Below, piece after piece: positions 6,442 through 11,723 of a stretch of 11,723 nt of DNA. The position numbers and the translations under genes are program-made. Every line of letters begins with the position of its first letter. Within the stretch, counting starts at the first letter, position 1. The notes under the pieces were generated by a model. That model saw nothing but the letters and a program-made list of their open reading frames with translations, was not told where the DNA came from and made no database searches. The stretch is taken from positions 1 through 11,723 of the forward strand of contig CAYQJO010000131.1 of NCBI GenBank assembly GCA_964417785.1. Direction: 5' to 3'. The DNA comes from DAOTUL01 sp034437435 (GTDB lineage Bacteria; Chloroflexota; Anaerolineae; Aggregatilineales; Phototrophicaceae).

Positions 6442-7359
6442 ATGACCGCCCAATATATCTGGCGAAATGGAGAATTCATCAACTGGGAAGACGCGACAGT
6501 CCACGTCATGACCCATGCACTCCATTACGGTTCCAGCGTCTTTGAAGGGATACGCGCCTACGCTACACCGGATGGCCCGGCTGTGTTCCGATTGGAACCT
6601 CATTCAAAGCGTCTGGTGAGCAGCTGCAAAGTCGCACGAATCGACTGCCCATACACGAGTGAAGAGATCAGCACTGCTATCATCGAACTGATCAAATGCA
6701 ACGAACATGAATCCTGCTATATTCGTCCACTGGTCTTTCGCGGTGCCGGAAAGCTAGGGGTTGAAGGCCGCAATAATCCGGTGGAAACCATGATTATGAC
6801 AATGGAATGGGGGCGTTATCTAGGACCAGAAGCCATCGAAGACGGTGTTGACGTCCAGGTTAGCTCATGGCGGCGCGTTGCACCAGATACGATGGCCTCA
6901 TTGGCAAAGATCGGTGGACAATACGTCAGCAGCCAGTTTATTACGATGGAAGCAAAGGATAACGGCTTCACAGAAGGTATTGGCCTGGATGTACAGGGCT
7001 ACATCAGCGAAGGCGCTGGTGAAAATGTGTTTATCGTGCGCGATGGCATTGTATACACACCGGGTAACTGGGCATCGATTCTCATGGGGATCACCCGTGA
7101 CTCGGCCATCACTATTTTGCATGATCTGGGATACGAAGTGCGCTACGAAAACATCGCCCGTGAGATGCTTTATCTCGCGGATGAGATGTTCCTGACTGGC
7201 ACAGCAGCCGAGATTACGCCGGTTCGCTCGGTAGACCGCATACCCGTCGGTGCGGGTACACGCGGCCCCATCACCAAAGCCGTTCAGGACGAATTCTTTG
7301 GTATCACATCTGGTGAAAAACCAGATCGATATGGTTGGCTAACAAACGTGAGGAGTTAA
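6442..7359 (+). CDS. ilvE: Branched-chain amino acid aminotransferase
   Basis: This is a PLP-dependent fold-type IV transaminase that interconverts Val, Ile and Leu with their 2-oxo acids using glutamate/2-oxoglutarate. The 305-residue length matches IlvE (about 308). Recognisable parts are the N-terminal YIWRNGEFINWEDATVHV and HALHYGSSVFEGIRAY, the Lys156 region SLAKIGGQYVSSQ, where Lys should hold PLP, the cofactor segment GYISEGAGENVFIVRDG, and MFLTGTAAEITPV near the C-terminus. The ATG at 6442 is preceded by AAAGGAAA at good spacing. It is the first structural gene after the Ile/Val/Leu attenuator. Its last codons contain the GAGGAG ribosome binding site of ilvB. A D-amino acid transaminase is a remote alternative, but the length, motifs and operon make IlvE clear. 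Confidence 0.95.
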   Translation: MTAQYIWRNGEFINWEDATVHVMTHALHYGSSVFEGIRAYATPDGPAVFRLEPHSKRLVSSCKVARIDCPYTSEEISTAIIELIKCNEHESCYIRPLVFRGAGKLGVEGRNNPVETMIMTMEWGRYLGPEAIEDGVDVQVSSWRRVAPDTMASLAKIGGQYVSSQFITMEAKDNGFTEGIGLDVQGYISEGAGENVFIVRDGIVYTPGNWASILMGITRDSAITILHDLGYEVRYENIAREMLYLADEMFLTGTAAEITPVRSVDRIPVGAGTRGPITKAVQDEFFGITSGEKPDRYGWLTNVRS

Positions 7360-7364
7360 AAGGG

Positions 7365-9077
7365 ATGCTGCTAACTGGTGCGGAGATTATTATGGAGTGC
7401 CTCAAACGGGAAGGGGTCGAGATCATTTTCGGCTATCCCGGTGGAGCCATTCTACCAACTTACGATGCGATGACTAAATATCCAGAAATCCACCATGTTC
7501 TGGTCCGGCATGAACAAGGTGCATCGCATATGGCCGATGGCTATGCACGAGCGTCAGGCAAGGTCGGGGTATGTGTGGCAACCAGCGGTCCAGGTGCCAC
7601 CAATCTTGTAACCGGGCTGGCGACCGCCATGATGGACTCAAGCCCGGTTATCGCCATTACCGGACAGGTGGCACGTACTGCAATCGGGACCGATGCGTTC
7701 CAGGAGACCGACGTCACCGGCGTGACCCTGCCTGTAACCAAGCACAACTATCTGGTCGCTGATGTCGAGGAACTGGCGTATACCATCAAAGAGGCATTCC
7801 ACATTGCCCGCACTGGCAGGCCCGGTCCTGTGTTGATTGATGTGCCGAAGGATGTGCAGAATCAGAAAATCGAGTTTGAATATCCGGAAGATGAGATCAT
7901 TCTACCTGGTTATCATCCGCCCAGTTCAGCCGACGAAAGCGATATCGCAGCAGCACTGGACCTCATCAAACAAGCCAAGCGCCCAATTATCCTGGCCGGA
8001 CATGGCGCAATCATGTCGGGTGCCACGCAGGAACTCCGCGAACTGGCAGAGCGGGCGCAAATTCCAGTAGCATTGACACTGCTTGGCAAGGGAACAATGC
8101 CGGAAGACCATCCGCTGGTGCTGGGTATGATGGGTATGCATGGTGAGGCGTCATCCAATCTGGCAATCCAGGAGGCTGATCTGCTCATCGCTCTGGGGAT
8201 GCGCTTTGATGACCGTGTCACCGGCAATCTGAAGACCTACGCCGTCAATGCCAAGAAAATCCATGTTGACATCGACCAATCGGAAATCCATAAGAATGTC
8301 AAAGTCGATGTAGGGATCGCGGGGGACCTCAAGACAGTCCTCAACCAGATCCTACCACAACTGGAACCCCAACGTCACGCCGAGTGGATTAATCGTATCC
8401 GCGATTGGCAGGAGGATGTGGATGAACGCGACATTCTGAAAAACTACAATGATGACGGTCTTCTAGCGGCACAGGTCATTAATGATTTGTGGCGCTTCAC
8501 AGACGGCAACGCCATCACCGTGACCGACGTAGGCCAGCACCAGATGCTCGAGGCCCAGTATTATCCGCACCAACGTCCGGCAACGATGCTGACAAGCGGT
8601 GGCCTCGGCACAATGGGGTTCGGCTTCCCGGCTGCGATTGGTGCCAAATTTGGTATGCCGGACGAGGAAGTATGGGCAATTGTTGGCGATGGTGGTTTCC
8701 AGATGACCCTATGTGAGATGGCGACCGCTGCACAGGAAAACATCGACGTCAACATCGCCATCATCAACAACGGTTTCCTGGGTATGGTGCGTCAATGGCA
8801 GGAGATTTTCTACGAAGAACGCTATCATGCAACGCCGATGTTCAATCCGGATTTCTGCAAACTGGCGGAAGCATACAGCATCCCCAGTATGCGAGTAACT
8901 GAACTCAGCCAGGTGCAGGAATCGGTTGAGTTCGCCCGTAGTATCAAAGGTCCGGTGTTGATCGAATATGTGGTGCTGAAGGAAGACATGGTTTACCCGA
9001 TGGTGCCTGCTGGTGCCGACCTGGATAAGATGATACGCCGGCCAAAACCCGGAGAGGAGAAAAAGATCTATGGCTGA
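7365..9077 (+). CDS. ilvB: Acetolactate synthase, large (catalytic) subunit
   Basis: This ThDP- and FAD-dependent enzyme condenses two pyruvates to acetolactate, or pyruvate with 2-oxobutyrate, the first committed step to Val/Leu and Ile. The 570-residue product shows FGYPGGAILPTYDA and RHEQGASHMADGYARASG (Glu50 should activate ThDP), the central FAD-associated domain with ALGMRFDDRVTGN, and the ThDP motif GDGGFQMT (from Gly441) ending in NN at 468-469. The start chosen is ATG 7365, nine bases after GTGAGGAG. A TTG at 7335 in the same frame would overlap ilvE and lacks a good site. The small subunit gene follows with an eight-base overlap, which marks a biosynthetic, regulated synthase rather than a catabolic AlsS. 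No anomalies seen. Confidence 0.97.
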   Translation: MLLTGAEIIMECLKREGVEIIFGYPGGAILPTYDAMTKYPEIHHVLVRHEQGASHMADGYARASGKVGVCVATSGPGATNLVTGLATAMMDSSPVIAITGQVARTAIGTDAFQETDVTGVTLPVTKHNYLVADVEELAYTIKEAFHIARTGRPGPVLIDVPKDVQNQKIEFEYPEDEIILPGYHPPSSADESDIAAALDLIKQAKRPIILAGHGAIMSGATQELRELAERAQIPVALTLLGKGTMPEDHPLVLGMMGMHGEASSNLAIQEADLLIALGMRFDDRVTGNLKTYAVNAKKIHVDIDQSEIHKNVKVDVGIAGDLKTVLNQILPQLEPQRHAEWINRIRDWQEDVDERDILKNYNDDGLLAAQVINDLWRFTDGNAITVTDVGQHQMLEAQYYPHQRPATMLTSGGLGTMGFGFPAAIGAKFGMPDEEVWAIVGDGGFQMTLCEMATAAQENIDVNIAIINNGFLGMVRQWQEIFYEERYHATPMFNPDFCKLAEAYSIPSMRVTELSQVQESVEFARSIKGPVLIEYVVLKEDMVYPMVPAGADLDKMIRRPKPGEEKKIYG

Positions 9078-9627
9078 GCAAGACCCGCACAAACAAGTTG
9101 TTGTGGCTCTGGTAGAGAATCGACCTGGTGTCCTGAACCGGGTCGCCAGCCTGTTCCGGCGGCGCAATTATAACGTCGACAGCCTCACTGTGGGCCGGAC
9201 GCATAAAGCACATGTTTCACGTATGACTATCGTGGTCGATGTTCGTCGGACAGATGTACGGCAAATTGTCACCAATCTTTATAAACTGGTGAACGTTATT
9301 GATGTGCGCTATCTATCGAACCAGCCGCATGTTAGCCGTGACCTGGCACTGGTCAAAGTGCGGACCGATGACGCTGACTCCAGTAATGCCGTCACTATGG
9401 TATGCGAGCGTTATCCTGCCCGAATTGTGGATATGGGTACGCAGGTTGCCATTGTTGAAATCACCGGCACGATAGAAGTCGTTGAAGAGTGCATCGACGA
9501 ATTATCCCCCATCGGCATTGTCGAGATGGTGCGCACCGGTGCTGTAGCGATGGGACGCGGTGTACGCATCCAGGATACGGAGTATGAGCCAGTTGTTCGC
9601 GTAACCAGTAACGGTCACCCCAGTTGA
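9070..9627 (+). CDS. ilvN: Acetolactate synthase, small (regulatory) subunit
   Basis: This 185-residue protein binds the large subunit, raises its activity and gives feedback inhibition by valine (family knowledge). The first 70 residues form an ACT domain, VVVALVENRPGVLNRVASLF followed by RRRNYNVDSLTVGRT. The second half (DLALVKVRTDD, ARIVDMGTQVAIVEITG, GIVEMVRTGAVAMGRG) is the usual C-terminal domain of the longer IlvN/IlvH type. The ATG overlaps the ilvB stop by eight bases, and a purine-rich GGAGAGGAG lies 11 bases upstream, so stoichiometric, coupled expression is expected. After its stop comes a hairpin with a T-run that may lower transcription of the downstream ilvC. The symbol ilvH would be equally acceptable. 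Confidence 0.96.
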   Translation: MAEQDPHKQVVVALVENRPGVLNRVASLFRRRNYNVDSLTVGRTHKAHVSRMTIVVDVRRTDVRQIVTNLYKLVNVIDVRYLSNQPHVSRDLALVKVRTDDADSSNAVTMVCERYPARIVDMGTQVAIVEITGTIEVVEECIDELSPIGIVEMVRTGAVAMGRGVRIQDTEYEPVVRVTSNGHPS

Positions 9628-9636
9628 GTGTGTTTC

Positions 9637-9663
9637 GTGCAGCGCAATTGCGCTGCACTTTTT
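9637..9663 (+). terminator. Intercistronic hairpin with U-tract between ilvN and ilvC
   Basis: GTGCAGCGC (9637-9645) and GCGCTGCAC (9650-9658) are perfect inverted copies around AATT, followed at once by TTTTT (9659-9663). It has the form of an intrinsic terminator but lies inside an operon, nine bases after ilvN and 21 bases before ilvC. Partial termination, or a stabilising/processing hairpin, are the likely roles. Confidence 0.7.
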
Positions 9664-9684
9664 GTATCTACGGAAGGAACTCCT

Positions 9685-10695
9685 ATGGCAACGCTTTACT
9701 ACGATGACGACGCGGATTTATCACTGCTTGCAGATAAGACTATCGCGGTCATTGGTTATGGTAGTCAGGGGCATGCCCATGCATTGAACGCCAAAGACAG
9801 CGGTATGAATGTGGTAATCGGCCTGCATGAGGGCAGTCGCAGCAAGGCGAAAGCTGAAGCCGATGGCCTGGAAGTCAAATCTGTGGCGGACGCGACCAAA
9901 TCCGCTGATGTGGTGATGATTTTGATCCCGGATACGAAGCAAGCAGCAGTGTATGCTGAGTCGATTGGGCCAAACCTAAAATCCGGCAGTATGCTGATGT
10001 TCGCACATGGCTTCAACATCCACTACGGACAAATCAAACCGCCGGAGAGTGTGGATGTGGCTATGGTCGCACCGAAGGCCCCCGGTCATCGTGTGCGTGA
10101 GGTCTTCACCGAAGGCCAGGGAACACCCGGTTTGCTGGCAATCCAACAGGATGCAAGCGGTCAGGCTAAAGTGCTCGGATTGGCTTACGCCAGAGCCATT
10201 GGCTGTACACGCGCCGGTGTGATCGAAACGACATTTAAAGAGGAGACCGAGACTGACCTGTTCGGTGAGCAGGTTGTCCTGTGCGGCGGTGTGACCTCAC
10301 TCATCCGATCCAGTTTTGAGACATTGGTTAAGGCCGGATACCAACCAGAAATCGCATACTTCGAATGCCTGCACGAACTCAAGTTGATTGTAGACCTGCT
10401 TTACCAGGGTGGTCTGAGCTATATGTGGTACAGCGTTAGCGACACTGCCGAATACGGTGGTTATGTGGTAGGCGATCAGTTCGAGAGTACTGTCAAGGAA
10501 GAGATGGCAGGTGTTCTTGAGCGGATTCAGGATGGATCATTCGCCAAAGCATGGATCGAAGAAAACAAGAGTGGGCGGCCACAATTCAACGTTCGTCGTC
10601 GCCAGGAACACGATTTGCTGCTGGAAAATGTCGGTGCTGATCTGCGTAAGATGATGCCCTTCCTGGATGCCAAAGAGATCAAACAGGAGAGTTGA
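9685..10695 (+). CDS. ilvC: Ketol-acid reductoisomerase, class I
   Basis: IlvC isomerises and reduces acetolactate or acetohydroxybutyrate with NADPH and Mg2+, the second shared step of Val/Ile synthesis. The 336-residue length fits the short class I enzyme. The Rossmann motif GYGSQGHAHALN is at 24-35. The loop GLHEGSRSKAKA (46-57), with serines at 51 and 53, suggests NADPH use. His108 in MFAHGFNIHYG, metal ligands Asp191 and Glu195 in ETDLFGEQ, and Glu227 and Glu231 in YFECLHELK are all present. The start is ATG 9685 with AAGGA upstream; an in-frame GTG at 9628 would place the ilvN-ilvC hairpin inside the protein and is rejected. It follows ilvBN and precedes leuA on the same strand. Confidence 0.97.
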   Translation: MATLYYDDDADLSLLADKTIAVIGYGSQGHAHALNAKDSGMNVVIGLHEGSRSKAKAEADGLEVKSVADATKSADVVMILIPDTKQAAVYAESIGPNLKSGSMLMFAHGFNIHYGQIKPPESVDVAMVAPKAPGHRVREVFTEGQGTPGLLAIQQDASGQAKVLGLAYARAIGCTRAGVIETTFKEETETDLFGEQVVLCGGVTSLIRSSFETLVKAGYQPEIAYFECLHELKLIVDLLYQGGLSYMWYSVSDTAEYGGYVVGDQFESTVKEEMAGVLERIQDGSFAKAWIEENKSGRPQFNVRRRQEHDLLLENVGADLRKMMPFLDAKEIKQES

Positions 10696-10699
10696 CCGA

Positions 10700-10750
10700 A
10701 TGGATGACGACGTAGATGTAGACGCGAAAGGGGGTGATGTCCGTGTCTGA
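10700..10750 (+). CDS. Possible tiny ORF 1 between ilvC and leuA (16 residues)
   Basis: ATG 10700 opens a 16-codon frame, MDDDVDVDAKGGDVRV, ending at TGA 10748-10750. A GGAGAG site within the ilvC end lies eight bases upstream. The product is very acidic and matches nothing I know. It overlaps the next tiny ORF. It may serve translational coupling, be a relic, or be chance. Confidence 0.25.
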   Translation: MDDDVDVDAKGGDVRV

Positions 10751-10835
10751 GGATGGCCTTAATGACCTTGTTTTCGACCGAATTGTGAATGAAAGGACAA
10801 TCACCTCATGCGTACCTATGACGATAACACCGTAA
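10743..10835 (+). CDS. Possible tiny ORF 2 between ilvC and leuA (30 residues)
   Basis: A GTG at 10743 is preceded by AAAGGGGGTGAT (10727-10738), an 11-of-12 match to the ideal anti-16S sequence AAAGGAGGTGAT. The frame begins MSEDGLNDLVFDRIVNERT and runs 28 bases into leuA in a different frame before TAA. An ATG two codons upstream (10737) is an alternative start that overlaps the site. It has only two Leu codons, so it is not an obvious leucine leader peptide. The unusually good site without a gene to serve is the main reason to list it. Confidence 0.3.
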   Translation: MSEDGLNDLVFDRIVNERTITSCVPMTITP

Positions 10836-11723
10836 GAATATTCGATACAACTTTGCGCGATGGCGAGCAGAGTCCTGGCGCGACCCTGAGCAGCGCGGAG
10901 AAACTGGAAATTGCACGCCAGCTTTCGCGCCTGGGGGTAGACATTATCGAGGCCGGTTTCCCGGCGGCTTCACCCGACGACCTGGAAGCGGTCCGGCGCA
11001 TTGCGCAGGAAGTCGGCACAGAAGACGACCCGCCGATTATTTGCGGTCTGGCACGAGCGGTGGAAAGTGACATCCGCACCGCCTGGGAAGGGGTTAAAGA
11101 TGCCACCCGTCCTCGTATTCACACCTTCCTGGGGACATCACCGAGCCACCTGAAATACCAGCTTGGCATTAACCAGGAGCAGGCACTTGAGAAGATACGC
11201 AAGTCGGTGACGCTGGCGAAAAGCCTGTGTGACGATGTGGAATGGAGTCCTATGGATGCGGGTCGCACCGACATCGAATTTCTCCTCAAGGCGCTGACTA
11301 TCGCCGTTGAATGTGGGGCGACGACACTGAACATCCCCGACACTGTTGGGTACGTGATGCCGCAAGAGTTCAGTGAGATGATCGCCACGTTAATTGCGGA
11401 AACCCCCGGAGCGGGACCGGGCAGCGGTGTGATCTGGTCGGTTCACTGTCATGAAGACCTGGGACTCTCGACAGCCAATACGCTTGCAGGTGTGATGGCT
11501 GGAGCGCGGCAGGTCGAAGTGACGATCAACGGTATCGGTGAGCGGGCCGGCAACACCAGTATGGAAGAGGTCGTTATGGCGATCCATACCCGTCCGCAAT
11601 ACTTTGATCTTCGCACCAACATCAACACCCGTGAGATCATGAAGACCAGTCGCATGGTCAGCAATTACACCGGCATGCCGGTACAGCCCAATAAGGCAAT
11701 TGTGGGAGCCAACGCTTTTGCTC
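10808..11723 (+). CDS. leuA: 2-isopropylmalate synthase (3' end outside the window)
   Basis: LeuA condenses acetyl-CoA with 2-oxoisovalerate, the first step of leucine synthesis; the substrate comes from the IlvBN-IlvC-IlvD route. 305 residues are visible, all of the catalytic TIM barrel and the start of the linker; the C-terminal leucine-binding regulatory domain would lie beyond the edge. The signature FDTTLRDGEQSPGATL carries Arg17 and Asp18. The metal-binding HCH pair is His213/His215 in SVHCHEDLG, and NGIGERAGN (241-249) gives the third ligand. An in-frame TGA at 10790-10792 fixes the start at ATG 10808, with AAAGGA upstream. One oddity: the family's usual S-x-E-D-A segment reads SPMDAGRTD here, with Met149 in the glutamate position. 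Homocitrate or citramalate synthase are alternatives, but the operon supports LeuA. Confidence 0.92.
   Translation, partial: MRTYDDNTVRIFDTTLRDGEQSPGATLSSAEKLEIARQLSRLGVDIIEAGFPAASPDDLEAVRRIAQEVGTEDDPPIICGLARAVESDIRTAWEGVKDATRPRIHTFLGTSPSHLKYQLGINQEQALEKIRKSVTLAKSLCDDVEWSPMDAGRTDIEFLLKALTIAVECGATTLNIPDTVGYVMPQEFSEMIATLIAETPGAGPGSGVIWSVHCHEDLGLSTANTLAGVMAGARQVEVTINGIGERAGNTSMEEVVMAIHTRPQYFDLRTNINTREIMKTSRMVSNYTGMPVQPNKAIVGANAFA

Noticed and set aside
7335..7364. Upstream TTG start for ilvB
   Set aside because: It would overlap ilvE by 25 bases and lacks a site, while ATG 7365 follows GAGGAG and gives the standard N-terminus.
9628..9684. Upstream GTG start for ilvC
   Set aside because: The 19 extra residues would be encoded by the terminator-like hairpin; ATG 9685 has AAGGA and the normal IlvC beginning.

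Overview
The window is bacterial chromosome, moderately GC-rich, with closely packed genes nearly all on the + strand. Gene content is arginine and branched-chain amino acid biosynthesis plus a small cell-envelope type cluster. The layout (argG-argH, then ilvE-ilvB-ilvN-ilvC-leuA), the MshA-like GT4 glycosyltransferase and the BioF2-type GNAT protein would fit Chloroflexota (Anaerolineae-like). That placement is an impression from protein style, not a proof; no rRNA or other taxonomic marker is present.

Region by region: 1-463 holds the tail of an unidentified protein, translationally coupled (TAATG) to a small [2Fe-2S] ferredoxin. 464-733 is non-coding or holds a decayed fragment. 734-2934 is a two-gene operon (ATGA overlap) of a GNAT/FemAB-like acyltransferase and a GT4 glycosyltransferase. 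A small unrecognised gene on the minus strand (2915-3211) converges on it and overlaps its last 20 bases. 3311-3471 is the regulatory leader of argG-argH (3491-6126). 6186-6379 is the regulatory leader of the ilvE-ilvB-ilvN-ilvC-leuA operon (6442 to the right edge, leuA cut).

The most interesting content is not in the big genes but in these two leaders. Each has a promoter with a perfect TTGACA -35 box, a very short ORF rich in codons for the end product of the operon, an intrinsic terminator just before the first structural gene, and an upstream segment that can pair with the terminator's 5' side to make an antiterminator. The ilv leader reads NIVVILSLISVLVLIII in its core and is a textbook ribosome-mediated attenuator for Ile/Val/Leu. 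The argG leader has four Arg codons in a stretch of five (RRSRR). Its start codon lies almost at the predicted transcription start, so it would be leaderless. A leader-peptide attenuator for arginine is not one of the classical bacterial cases (His, Thr, Trp, Phe, Ile/Val/Leu), so it is the best candidate here for something little described.

The genes work together as two pathways. ArgG and ArgH carry out the last two steps from citrulline and aspartate to arginine and fumarate. IlvB/IlvN and IlvC make the first two committed steps of Val/Ile synthesis, IlvE the last transamination, and LeuA branches off to leucine. An extra perfect hairpin with a U-tract between ilvN and ilvC, and two tiny ORFs with good ribosome binding sites between ilvC and leuA, suggest further tuning inside the ilv operon. 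ilvD, leuB and leuCD are not in the window.
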